Shown here: positions 34,423-44,339 of the stretch, one piece after another
Numbering within the stretch: position 1 is the stretch's first letter
Layout: each line of letters starts with the position of its first letter
NCBI RefSeq assembly: GCF_001571065.1
Contig: NZ_BCSW01000014.1
Coordinates: 1 to 64,000, forward strand
DNA: 64,000 bases
Reading direction: 5' to 3'
From: Dietzia cinnamea NBRC 102147
GTDB lineage: Bacteria; Actinomycetota; Actinomycetes; Mycobacteriales; Mycobacteriaceae
The notes under the pieces: generated by a model
The model's database searches: none
The model's input: the letters and a program-made list of their open reading frames with translations, nothing else
What the model was told of the DNA's origin: nothing
Program-made: the position numbers and the translations under genes

Positions 34423-35301
34423 TCAGCGGGACCGGAGCCGGGCCGTCAGCTCGTCGACGACCTCGGCGTCGACGCCCGCGCCCTCCACCAGATAGCGCCT
34501 GGCGTCACCGAACTCACGGGCCAGGGCGTCCAGCGAGCGGCGAAGATTGGCCTCCTCCACACCGATGAGGACCTCCACCGCCTCGAGCTGCTCCGGCATC
34601 TGGGACTGCACGTGCGCGCGGATCGCCGCCACGAAGTCCGCGGACATCTCGCGGGTGAGCAGGTAGTCGGCGACGACGTCCTCCTCCCGCACCCCCACCA
34701 GCAGCTGCAGTAGGGCCGACACCCAGCCGGTGCGGTCCTTGCCCGCGGTGCAGTGCACGATCGCCGGGCCGGACGACTCGGCCAGGACGCTCATCGCGCG
34801 ACCGAACGCCCCGCGCTCGTGGTCGCCCAGGACGAACCGCTCATAGGTCTCAGCCATCTCGCGGCGGGCCTCCTCGACCCCCACCAGGCCGGTCGTGGTG
34901 AGGGTCGCCGCGGACGTGTGCCCGCCCAGCACGTCGATCGGCACGTACTCCGCGCCGGCGGGGACGACGTCGGGCTGCCTCTCGATCTCCGCGCCGGTCC
35001 GCAGATCCACCACCGCGGTCACGCCGAGCCGCTCGAGGACCCCTAGATCCTCCTCGCCCACGGACAGCGCGGTGGACCGGAAGACGACACCGCGGGTCAT
35101 CGAGCCGGACGGCCGGAGGGCGTACCCGGGGCCGGCCACGTCCCGGAAGTTGTGCACGCTGCTCAGCCGGATCTCTTCGACCGCGAACCCGTCGCGGTGG
35201 AGGCCGACCTCGTCGTCGTCGCCATCAACACCAACACCGATGCCGCCACCAACCTCGACACCCGATGCCACGCTGCGGTTTCCGCCCGGTTCCGCCACCA
35301 T
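34423..35301 (-). CDS. PtpB-like tyrosine/phosphoinositide phosphatase
   Basis: A protein of up to 292 residues of the Y_phosphatase3 (PtpB) family. The signature loop is IVHCTAGKDRTGW (about 178-190), with the nucleophilic Cys and the P-loop Arg; the N-terminal SSVHNFRDVAG and VVDLRTGAEIE elements are also family hallmarks. No signal peptide is clear, although PtpB is secreted in M. tuberculosis. The first 35 residues are a Gly/Val/Asp-rich stretch of doubtful reality, so translation may begin nearer EEIRLSSVHN. Confidence 0.85.
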   Translation of the reverse strand: MVAEPGGNRSVASGVEVGGGIGVGVDGDDDEVGLHRDGFAVEEIRLSSVHNFRDVAGPGYALRPSGSMTRGVVFRSTALSVGEEDLGVLERLGVTAVVDLRTGAEIERQPDVVPAGAEYVPIDVLGGHTSAATLTTTGLVGVEEARREMAETYERFVLGDHERGAFGRAMSVLAESSGPAIVHCTAGKDRTGWVSALLQLLVGVREEDVVADYLLTREMSADFVAAIRAHVQSQMPEQLEAVEVLIGVEEANLRRSLDALAREFGDARRYLVEGAGVDAEVVDELTARLRSR

Positions 35302-35417
35302 CCCACGCCCCTCACGATCCCGGCCCGCCCGCGCGGCGCGCCACGCCTCGTTCCTACCCGATCAGGCTCCGCGACAGCGTCCCGACGGCGACAGAACAGC
35401 CGCCCGGACACGAGTAG

Positions 35418-35431
35418 TTGACACGTGTCAA
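35418..35431. promoter_or_regulatory. 14-bp palindrome TTGACACGTGTCAA upstream of fadD17-like gene
   Basis: A perfect palindrome of the form TTGAC-N4-GTCAA lies 56 bases upstream of the ligase start. The same half-sites recur at 55549-55562. This is the size and symmetry of TetR-family operators. The first six bases also match the sigma-70 -35 consensus, but no good -10 sits at the matching distance. Confidence 0.55.
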
Positions 35432-35486
35432 TGTTGCCGCCCGTTTCCGGCGTAGAACGGGTTGCAATGGCTTATTGTGCGATCTC

Positions 35487-37214
35487 ATGACCAGAACAGA
35501 TTTCAATCCCGGCCACGCCATGCAGCACGAGACGTTCGGCGACATCCTGCTGGAGCGGTCGACCGACGATCACCCGGGACTGCTGTTCGAGGACTCCTCG
35601 TGGACCTGGCGGGAGTTCGTGGCCGAGGCCGCCGTCCGCGCGGAGATCCTGCGCGTCTGGTCCGACGAGTACTCCTCCTCCTACGCCGAGCGCCCCGACC
35701 CCTACAAGCGCCTCCACGTGGGCATCCTCCTGGAGAACGTGCCGGAGTACCTGTTCACGCTGTCCGGCGCGGCGCTCACGGGTGTCACGATCATCGGCAT
35801 CAACCCGACCCGTCGCGGCGCCGAGCTCGCCTCCGACATCCGCGGCGTGGACTGCGACGTGATCCTCACCGACGCCGACGGCAGCGCGCTGCTCGACGGC
35901 CTCGACACGGGCGCCGTCGCCTCGTTCGACATCGACTCCGAGCAGTGGCGCGGCCTGCTCGCCGACCACGCCGGCGCCGAGCCCCGCCTCCACCCGGAGG
36001 ACGCGCGCGACCCCCACACCCTGCTCGCGCTGCTGTTCACCTCGGGCTCCACGGGCGCGCCCAAGGCCGTCATGTGCTCGACCGGCCGCATGGCGATGCT
36101 CGGCACGATCAACTACCGCGGCCTCGTGCGCGACGACGTGGCCTACAGCGCGATGCCGCTGTTCCACGGCAACGCCCTGTTCGCCGCCTTCGCGCCCGCC
36201 GCGTACGTGGGCTGCACGTTCGCGATGCGCCGCAAGTTCTCGGCCTCCGGCTTCCTGCCCGACGTGCTGAAATTCGACGCGACGTACTTCAACTACGTCG
36301 GCCGGTCCCTGTCCTACATCCTCGCCCAGCCCGAGGTCCCCGAGGAGAAGCAGACGCGCCTGCGGGTCGTCTTCGGCACCGAGGCCTCCGTCCACGACCG
36401 CGTGGAGTTCGAGCGCCGCTTCGGCGTGACCCCCCTCGAGTCGTACGGCTCGAGCGAGGGCGGCGTGGTCATCAGCCACACCGAGGACACCCCGCCCGGC
36501 GCGCTCGGCGTGGCCGGCGCCTACATGGACGTCGCGATCCTCGACGAGGACGGCAACGAGTGCCCGATCGCCGAGTTCGACGACGAGGGCGGCCTGACCA
36601 ACGCGGGCGAGGCGATCGGCGAGATCTGCAACCTCACCGGCGCCAAGCTGTTCGAGGGCTACTACCGCAACCCGGAGGCCACCGCCGAGCGCAACATCGG
36701 CGAGGTCTACCACTCCGGCGACCTGGGCTACAAGGACGCCGACGGCTACTTCTACTTCGCCGGCCGCTCCGGCGACAAGATCCGCGTGGACAGCGAGAAC
36801 TTCTCCGCCGGCCCCGTCGAGCGGATCCTCGACCGCTTCCCCGGCGTGCTGGTCGTGGCGGTCTACCCGGTGCCCGACCCGCGCACCGGCGACCAGGTGA
36901 TGGCCGCCATCCAGCTGGAGCCCGGCGTGGAGTTCGACGCGGACGCGTTCACCGAGTTCTGCCGCACCCAGCCCGACATGGGGACCAAGTGGGCGCCGCG
37001 GTTCGTGCGCATCATGAAGGAGATGCCCGTCACCGCCACCCGCAAGATCTCCAAGCCCAGCCTGCGACGAGAGTCGTGGACCGAGCCGGGCGAGGTCTAC
37101 CTGCGCGGTGGCGCCGACAAGTCGGACGACGTGTACCGGCCCCTCACCGACGCCGACCGCGAGGCGCTGCTCGCCGAGTACCAGCTCCACGGGCGCCGGC
37201 CGGCCGGGGTCTGA
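35487..37214 (+). CDS. fadD17: acyl-CoA ligase, FadD17 type
   Basis: A 575-residue member of the ANL adenylating superfamily that activates a carboxylic acid (fatty acid or steroid side-chain acid) as its CoA thioester. The AMP-binding P-loop is LFTSGSTGAPKAVM (about 190), with motifs YGSSEGG and GEVYHSGDLGYKD and a C-terminal catalytic-lysine region TATRKISKPSL. The layout and N-terminal GINPTRRGAELASDI follow mycobacterial FadD17. The ATG at 35487 is near a possible TATTGT -10 (35473-35478), so the message may be almost leaderless. Substrate is inferred. Confidence 0.82.
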   Translation: MTRTDFNPGHAMQHETFGDILLERSTDDHPGLLFEDSSWTWREFVAEAAVRAEILRVWSDEYSSSYAERPDPYKRLHVGILLENVPEYLFTLSGAALTGVTIIGINPTRRGAELASDIRGVDCDVILTDADGSALLDGLDTGAVASFDIDSEQWRGLLADHAGAEPRLHPEDARDPHTLLALLFTSGSTGAPKAVMCSTGRMAMLGTINYRGLVRDDVAYSAMPLFHGNALFAAFAPAAYVGCTFAMRRKFSASGFLPDVLKFDATYFNYVGRSLSYILAQPEVPEEKQTRLRVVFGTEASVHDRVEFERRFGVTPLESYGSSEGGVVISHTEDTPPGALGVAGAYMDVAILDEDGNECPIAEFDDEGGLTNAGEAIGEICNLTGAKLFEGYYRNPEATAERNIGEVYHSGDLGYKDADGYFYFAGRSGDKIRVDSENFSAGPVERILDRFPGVLVVAVYPVPDPRTGDQVMAAIQLEPGVEFDADAFTEFCRTQPDMGTKWAPRFVRIMKEMPVTATRKISKPSLRRESWTEPGEVYLRGGADKSDDVYRPLTDADREALLAEYQLHGRRPAGV

Positions 37215-37216
37215 CG

Positions 37217-38338
37217 ATGAGGGCCCGGCGGATCCTGCGCGCGGCGTCCGTGCGCGCGGTGTCCGTCGGGCTCGCCGCAGTGCTTGCGCCGGCTGCCCTC
37301 GCGCCGGCCGCGCTGGCCCCGGCCACCGCGGCGGTGCCGCTGGGTTCTGCCGGGCCCGGCTCCGTCGAGGGCGCGGCCGGGTCGGTCGGCTCGGCGGCGG
37401 TGCCGATCGAGGGCGCGCTGGGCTCGGTCGGCCCCCACGGGGGCTCGGCCGCCGCGCTCGACGCCGGGTCGGGGCTGGTCAGCGCGCCGGGCTCGGTCGG
37501 GACGCCGATCGCGCCCTGCCCCGGTCCAGCCCCGCGCGTGTCGACGTTCGGTGACGCTCCCGTACCGGTCGTGGGCTGGACCGAGAACCTCGCCTTGGAC
37601 GCCGACGGCCGCTTGTGGGTGTCCAAGACGTTCCTGAACCGGGTCGACGCCTACGATCCCGACGGCCGCGTGGTGGCGTCGGTGGCCGTCCGCGCACCGG
37701 GTGGGATCGCGCTCGGTCCCGACGGGCGCATGCACGTCGCCGCCGGTACCGGCTACCTGGCCGACCGGTCCGACGTGGTGACGTTCGACCCGGCCGCCGA
37801 GCGCCCCGAGGCGCGGATCGAGGCGCGCCTGGACGCCCGCATGAACGGCCTGGCCGTGGACGCCGCCGGGAACCGGTACCTGACCAGCCTGGAGACGGAC
37901 CGGCTGACGCGGGTCACCGCGGCCGGCGAGGTCGACGCCGAGTGGTCGCGCCGCGCGCAGATCGGCGTGTCCAACGGGATCGCGATCGAGGGCGACACCG
38001 CGTACGTCACCCAGTCGACCACGCGCACCGTGGTGCTGGAGGTGCCGTTGGACCGGCCGGAGGCGACGACGACGAGGGAGCTCACCACCCCACCCGAGAT
38101 CGCCCGCGGACTCGACGATCTGGCCGTGACCCCGCAGGCCCTCTACGTCACGTCCTGGACCACCGGCGAGGTATTCCGAGTCGACCGCGCCACCGGCAAC
38201 GCGTGCGTCCTGACCGGCGGGATCCCCCGCGCCACGGCCGTGGTCGTGGCCGACGGGTTCGGGGAGTTCGACGAGCGCGCCCTGCTGGTCACCTCGCTGC
38301 ACGGACCGATCCGGCACGTGCGGCTGGCAGGCGCCTGA
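37217..38338 (+). CDS. secreted SMP-30/gluconolactonase-like beta-propeller protein
   Basis: A 373-residue protein starting two bases after the ligase stop. Residues 1-40 are a signal peptide with repeated LAPAA units. Residues 40-100 are low-complexity Gly/Ser/Val sequence with repeated GSVG. From about 115 a six-bladed propeller of the SMP-30/LRE type follows (ENLALDADGRLWVSKTFLNRV, GGIALGPDGRMHVAAGTGY, MNGLAVDAAGNRYLTS, VSNGIAIEGDTAYVTQS). Hydrolase activity is possible, but metal residues were not checked. A diverged 207-bp piece of this gene lies at 42833-43039. Confidence 0.8.
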   Translation: MRARRILRAASVRAVSVGLAAVLAPAALAPAALAPATAAVPLGSAGPGSVEGAAGSVGSAAVPIEGALGSVGPHGGSAAALDAGSGLVSAPGSVGTPIAPCPGPAPRVSTFGDAPVPVVGWTENLALDADGRLWVSKTFLNRVDAYDPDGRVVASVAVRAPGGIALGPDGRMHVAAGTGYLADRSDVVTFDPAAERPEARIEARLDARMNGLAVDAAGNRYLTSLETDRLTRVTAAGEVDAEWSRRAQIGVSNGIAIEGDTAYVTQSTTRTVVLEVPLDRPEATTTRELTTPPEIARGLDDLAVTPQALYVTSWTTGEVFRVDRATGNACVLTGGIPRATAVVVADGFGEFDERALLVTSLHGPIRHVRLAGA

Positions 38339-38377
38339 CGGCGGCTGTCTCGAGTCATGCTCGAGGCCGTCTCGTCA

Positions 38378-39811
38378 GGGCGTGATTAATTTTCTGTGTA
38401 AGCCGTGCTGAACGGACACGCAGCAAGAGATGACGATGACCGATGAGAAGGGCGCTTCCTCGACGACGGGTAACGAGCTCGTCGCTCGGCTTCAGGCCAG
38501 CGGTGCGCTGGACGAGCTGTTCGCCAAGATCGACTCCGGCGAGGTCGAGATCACCGGCTCGGACGGGCTGCTGCCGGCGTTACTCAAGACCACCCTGGAG
38601 CGGGGTCTGCAGGCGGAGCTGACCGGCCACCTGGGCTACGAGAAGGGCGAGCCGGCACCGGCCAAGCGCCCGAACGCCCGCAACGGCACCACCTCGAAGA
38701 CCATCGAGTCCGAGGTCGGCTCGTTCACCATCGACGTCCCCCGCGATCGGGCCGGCACGTTTACCCCGCGGTTGATCCGCAAGGGCCAGCGCCGTCTGGA
38801 CGGGCTCGACGACATGATCATCAGCCTCTACGCCGGCGGCATGTCCGTCCGCGAGATCGAACACCACCTGGCCACGACGATCGGCGTGGAGCTGTCGGCG
38901 GGCACGATCTCGGCGATCACCGACGCCGTGGCCGACGCCGTCCTCGAGTGGCAGAACCGGCCGCTGGAGGAGTTCTACCCGGTCATCTACCTCGACGCGA
39001 TCCGCATCAAGGTCCGCCAAGACCACCGCGTGGTGGGCCGCTCGGCCTACATCGCCGTCGGCGTCGACCTCGAGGGCGTCAAGCACGTGCTGGGGATCTG
39101 GGTCCAGGACACCGAGGGCGCCTCCTTCTGGGCCCACGTGTGCGCTGACCTGGCCAACCGCGGCGTCCGGGACGTACTCATCGTGTGCTGCGACGGCCTG
39201 CAAGGGTTGCCGGAGGCGATCGAGGCGACCTGGCCCGACTCGATGGTCCAGACCTGCGTAGTGCACCTGATCCGGGCCTCGATGCGGTTCGTGTCCTACG
39301 GCGATCGCAAGAAGGTCGCCGCCGAGCTGAAGAAGATCTACACCGCCCCGAACGAGGAGACCGCCCTGGCGGCGCTGGCCGAGTTCGAGGCCTCGGCCTG
39401 GGGCGCCAAGTACCCGCAGACCGTGGCGACCTGGACCGCGGCGTGGGAGCGATTCACACCGTTCCTGCAGTTCCCGCCAATGCTCCGGCGGGTCATCTAC
39501 ACCACCAACTCGATCGAGTCGCTGAACTTCCAGCTGCGCAAGGTCACCAAGAACCGCGGCCACTTCCCGAGCACCGAATCGGCCGTCAAGCTGCTATGGC
39601 TGGCGATCTGCAACATCGAAGACCGCCGAGCCCGCGACCGCGCCGCCGAGAAGGGTAAACCCGCCGGACAACGGAGGGCCTCAGGCCGCCTCGTCGAAGG
39701 CCAGGTGACGACCAACTGGAAGCAAGCCCTCGCCCAGCTGGCGGCAGCCTATCCAGACCGCATCAACCCCTACCTCTGACCACCCGCATACACAGAAATC
39801 TTGACAGGCTC
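38378..39811 (+). mobile_element. complete IS256-family insertion sequence
   Basis: About 1434 bp bounded by imperfect inverted repeats of about 23 bp, 38378-38400 and 39789-39811, sharing the inner block TTTCTGTGTA and outer G/C positions (16 of 23 match). One transposase gene fills the element. The flanking 8-9 bases do not form a clear target duplication, so either the ends are off by a few bases or the flank was rearranged later. Its right end truncates an SDR gene. Confidence 0.85.
38430..39779 (+). CDS. IS256-family transposase
   Basis: An intact 449-residue mutator-type DDE transposase. The N-terminal part (LPALLKTTLERGLQAELTGHLGYEKGE, RNGTTSKTI) and catalytic region are typical: YLDAIRIKVR, then DVLIVCCDGLQGLPEAIEATWP with the second Asp, and TTNSIESLNFQLRK with the Glu. 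No frameshift is seen, so the element may be active. It is expressed from within the element. Confidence 0.93.
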   Translation: MTMTDEKGASSTTGNELVARLQASGALDELFAKIDSGEVEITGSDGLLPALLKTTLERGLQAELTGHLGYEKGEPAPAKRPNARNGTTSKTIESEVGSFTIDVPRDRAGTFTPRLIRKGQRRLDGLDDMIISLYAGGMSVREIEHHLATTIGVELSAGTISAITDAVADAVLEWQNRPLEEFYPVIYLDAIRIKVRQDHRVVGRSAYIAVGVDLEGVKHVLGIWVQDTEGASFWAHVCADLANRGVRDVLIVCCDGLQGLPEAIEATWPDSMVQTCVVHLIRASMRFVSYGDRKKVAAELKKIYTAPNEETALAALAEFEASAWGAKYPQTVATWTAAWERFTPFLQFPPMLRRVIYTTNSIESLNFQLRKVTKNRGHFPSTESAVKLLWLAICNIEDRRARDRAAEKGKPAGQRRASGRLVEGQVTTNWKQALAQLAAAYPDRINPYL

Positions 39812-40073
39812 CCTCGAGGGCCGAGACCACTGCTTCCGGATCGCGGACGTCCGCGTGTACGGCATGGATCCGCCGCCCGAGCGCCTCGACCTCTCGGACG
39901 GTGGTCTCGAGATCGTCGGGCGTCGACATGTCGTACTCGACGGTGTCGATCTGCGAGCAGAGGTCGATCGCGATGACGTCAGCGCCCTCTGCGGCGAGCG
40001 TGACAGCATGGCTTCGGCCTTGACCGCGCGCGGCTCCGGTGACAAAGACGACGCGCCCATCTAGTGATCCCAT
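39812..40073 (-). pseudogene. SDR dehydrogenase 5-prime fragment truncated by IS256 element
   Basis: A good start (AAGGAG, then ATG at 40073) opens a short-chain dehydrogenase with GRVVFVTGAARGQGRSHAV and ADVIAIDLC, the pattern of mycofactocin-coupled SDRs. After about 87 residues (VVSALEGAC) the frame enters the IS inverted repeat. The catalytic YxxxK and the rest of the enzyme are missing and are not found on the other side of the element. Confidence 0.82.
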
Positions 40074-40249
40074 TGCTCTCCTTGTATCGATTCCAGCCGC
40101 TGCGTACCTGTGCAATCGGTGCATCGAACGTAGGGCGCACGGAAACGAATGTGATCCACATTCCCCGCAGAGCGGGACCGGCTGGCGGCATCGGCGATGC
40201 TGCCTGGCCTGAGATTCTCCTGAGACATATCGCCGACTCACATTGCCCC

Positions 40250-40467
40250 GCCAGATGGCGCCTGCGGCTCGGGCCGACCCGGTATCGACGCCGTCGGCCT
40301 TCCAGCGGTGGTCGTCCCGGAGCCGCGCTTGTCCACCCATCCCTTCGACGCAAACCGCGGGAGACCCCGAGGTGAGCCGCGATGCCCTCGCGCGTGGCGC
40401 CAGGCGGCGATTCGTACAAGTCCACCGCCCGCCGACGAACCTCGTCCGTGTAGTTCTTCCGTGCTAT
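40250..40467 (-). pseudogene. IS3-family orfA remnant
   Basis: The minus strand encodes ARKNYTDEVRRRAVDLYE and IAAHLGVSRG, the N terminus of IS3-family OrfA proteins. The initiator is now ATA (40467). A frameshift occurs after GVSRG, with the sequence continuing as RRKGWVDKRGSGTTTAG in another frame. No OrfB follows. It is a dead relic. Confidence 0.7.
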
Positions 40468-40614
40468 GTCATGGATTCCCGCTTCCCCCAGTACCGTGCT
40501 GGAATCAGCGTGTCCACGATCCAGGGTCACGGCCCCCTGTCCGCCGACCCGTCAGGGAAGGCAGCCAGGGGGGGTTCCCTCGGTCCACCGCGCCGCGCCC
40601 CGGTGCAGGGGCCC

Positions 40615-42459
<1,845 letters not shown>

Positions 42460-42572
42460 TTAACAGCCCACGACAACCGCCACCACCCCGGCCGAGCGGA
42501 GAGAAGGCGCTGACCGGGGGCATCTGCACCGCCGGTTCCTGCGGAGTAGAAACGGAGGTCCGCCCGGCTGTG

Positions 42573-42809
42573 ATGTTCATAACCGAGTACGGCGTCATCT
42601 TGTTCATGTTCAGCGGTCACAAGGCCCATGCCAGCATGGCCTTCACACCATCCACCAAAGCTGCTTTCGAAGCCGAGCTCACCCGGTACCGCACTGGCAA
42701 AAGCACCGTCGCCCTGCCATACGGCACCCCACCGCCTCGCCCACTCCTCACCAGAATGATCGAGTACCGAGTGCGCGAACACGAACACGACGGCGTCAAC
42801 TGGATGTGA
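42573..42809 (+). pseudogene. truncated DUF1801 (iron-chaperone-like) protein
   Basis: A 78-residue frame resembles the C-terminal two thirds of DUF1801/YdhG proteins: FSGHKAHASMAFTPSTKAAFEAEL, YRTGKSTVALPYGTPPP and LLTRMIEYRVRE. Complete members have a longer N-terminal half. No ribosome site precedes the ATG, and the frame sits between thiC and a gene fragment, so it is probably a relic. Confidence 0.5.
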
Positions 42810-42832
42810 CCGCACACGTAATCGTCACCGGC

Positions 42833-43039
42833 CAGACGGGCCGGCTGACGCGGGTCACCGCGGCCCGCGAGATCGACGACGAGTGGTCGCGCCGCGCGCA
42901 GGTCGGCGTGTCCAACGGCATCGCGATCGAGGGCGACACCGCGTCCGTCACCCAATCGACCACGCGCACCGTGGTGTTGGAGGTGCCGTCGGACCGTCCG
43001 GGGGCGACGACGAGGGAGCTCACCACCCCACTCGAGATC
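42833..43039 (+). pseudogene. diverged fragment of the SMP-30 gene
   Basis: This 207-base stretch aligns with 37893-38101, an internal part of the SMP-30 gene, at roughly 90% identity, with a three-base deletion and about 18 substitutions. It encodes GRLTRVTAAREIDDEWSRRA and SNGIAIEGDTASVTQST, and ends abruptly at GAGATC, where the toxin-antitoxin promoter begins. It has neither start nor stop of its own. Confidence 0.85.
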
Positions 43040-43057
43040 ATGCAGGCAACTGGGCCA

Positions 43058-43079
43058 CTAGTTGTACAAGATGTACTAT
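43058..43079 (+). promoter_or_regulatory. probable promoter/operator of the Phd-RelE pair
   Basis: An AT-rich stretch with two GTAC cores (TTGTAC and TGTAC) in imperfect inverted arrangement ends eight bases before the antitoxin ATG. Position and symmetry suit autoregulation by the antitoxin. Confidence 0.45.
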
Positions 43080-43086
43080 TGTTGGC

Positions 43087-43332
43087 ATGGTCACCACGAC
43101 GCTGAGCTACTTCCGCGCTCATCAGAGCGAGTTACTCGATGCCGCGCAGCGGGCGCCGGTAGAGATCCTCAGCCGGGGCAGCCGTCGTCGCGCCGTTGTC
43201 GTCTCGCCGGAGTTCTTCGATCGCGCCCTACAGGCCCTGGAGGATCAGGCCGACGTGAAAGCCGCGGCTGCCGCTCGCCACGAGGACGACAGCATCTCCC
43301 ACGAAGACCTCATGGCGGAACTGGGCCTGTAG
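43087..43332 (+). CDS. Phd/YefM-family antitoxin
   Basis: An 81-residue antitoxin. The N-terminal Phd/YefM DNA-binding fold is recognisable (LSYFRAHQSELLDAAQRAPVEILSRGSRRRAVVVSPEFFDRA), with an acidic C-terminal tail (ARHEDDSISHEDLMAELGL) that would wrap the toxin. The toxin gene follows after 21 bases. Confidence 0.85.
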   Translation: MVTTTLSYFRAHQSELLDAAQRAPVEILSRGSRRRAVVVSPEFFDRALQALEDQADVKAAAAARHEDDSISHEDLMAELGL

Positions 43333-43353
43333 ACCAGCGCCCCCGCTTGTCTG

Positions 43354-43611
43354 ATGCCCTATTCGATCTCCTATAAGCCCTCGGCTGCCAAAGCTCTCCG
43401 CAGAGTCCATCCCACCGAGCAGAAGCGAATCGTCCGCGCCATCGAAGCTCTGGCGGTGACACCGCGACCGCCCAGCGCCATTCAGCTCGCCGGAGGCGAG
43501 GGTGAACTCCGCATCCGCGTCGGCAGCTACCGCATCATCTATGACATCGAGGATGATGCCCTCGTTGTGCTCGTGCTGCGCATTGGGCACCGCGGCGACG
43601 TCTACAAGTAA
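43354..43611 (+). CDS. RelE/ParE-family toxin
   Basis: An 85-residue toxin of the RelE/ParE superfamily: YSISYKPSAAKALRRVHPTEQKRIVRAIEAL, then ELRIRVGSYRIIYDIEDDALVVLVLRIGHRGDVYK. The basic residues plus RVGSYR and C-terminal HRGDVY match the mRNA-cleaving RelE type. It is paired with the antitoxin just upstream, at the right edge of a rearranged region. Confidence 0.87.
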   Translation: MPYSISYKPSAAKALRRVHPTEQKRIVRAIEALAVTPRPPSAIQLAGGEGELRIRVGSYRIIYDIEDDALVVLVLRIGHRGDVYK

Positions 43612-43774
43612 CCGCCCCCTCGAGTCGCCGCAGGGCATCAGGTGCCGCATTCCCCGAGGGCGCAGACGATGTGCGATATGACCAGCCCGTGACATCACGG
43701 TCTCGAGCCGATCCCGCTGCCCGGCCGGTCTGACAATGCCACTGGCGCGACGGCCGTGGGGCAGACCAGCGGCT

Positions 43775-44206
43775 TCAGCGCAGCACCTTGAGCTGGAACG
43801 GGTAGTTGATCGTCCGGCCCTTCAGCGCGCGGAGGGTGCCGATGACGTGGCCGATGATCTGCGCGAGGAACGACACCGCCAGCAGGATGAGGCCGAGCGG
43901 GAGGCCGATCACCGTGATGATGCAGATCCAGCCCACGATGCTCATAAGCCACAGGCCGAGGTTAAAGTTGAACGAGCCCGCGGCGGCCTGGCGGACGAAC
44001 GGGCTGCGGTCCTTGTAGATCAGCCACATCACGAGCGGGCCGACGAACGACAGCCAGCCGGCCGACAGCGCCATCGCGATGAGGCTCGACGCGTGGGCCA
44101 GGGCCGCGGGCGTGCGGTCGTCGGGGCCGGCCACGGGCGGCTGGCCGTACCGCGGATCGCCGTACCGGGGGTCGCCGTACTGGGAGAAACCGGGCTTCTG
44201 GGTCAT
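43775..44206 (-). CDS. DUF4870 membrane protein
   Basis: A 143-residue protein. Its N terminus has a short tandem repeat ([15 protein letters not shown]), followed by the DUF4870 domain: [31 protein letters not shown], then [42 protein letters not shown], three to four membrane helices. Function is unknown. ATG 44206 is divergent from ppc, 133 bases away. Confidence 0.82.
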   Translation of the reverse strand: MTQKPGFSQYGDPRYGDPRYGQPPVAGPDDRTPAALAHASSLIAMALSAGWLSFVGPLVMWLIYKDRSPFVRQAAAGSFNFNLGLWLMSIVGWICIITVIGLPLGLILLAVSFLAQIIGHVIGTLRALKGRTINYPFQLKVLR

Positions 44207-44339
44207 GGCCCCAGTCTCCCCGTCGCGGTGCGCCGGCGCATCCGGGTTCTCCCCGGTTCCCGCGCCCGCGCGCGCCGGCGGACGTGGGCGCGGGCCAGGT
44301 TTCACGCACTTGTCATATCCCGCGCCTACTGTGGCGAAC

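Noticed and set aside
40468-40614. Gene or terminator between thiC and the IS3 relic
   Set aside because: Only a weak 6-bp inverted repeat and GC-rich sequence without coding character are visible.
43612-43774. RNA gene between the RelE toxin and the DUF4870 gene
   Set aside because: No cloverleaf, terminator or conserved element could be made out.
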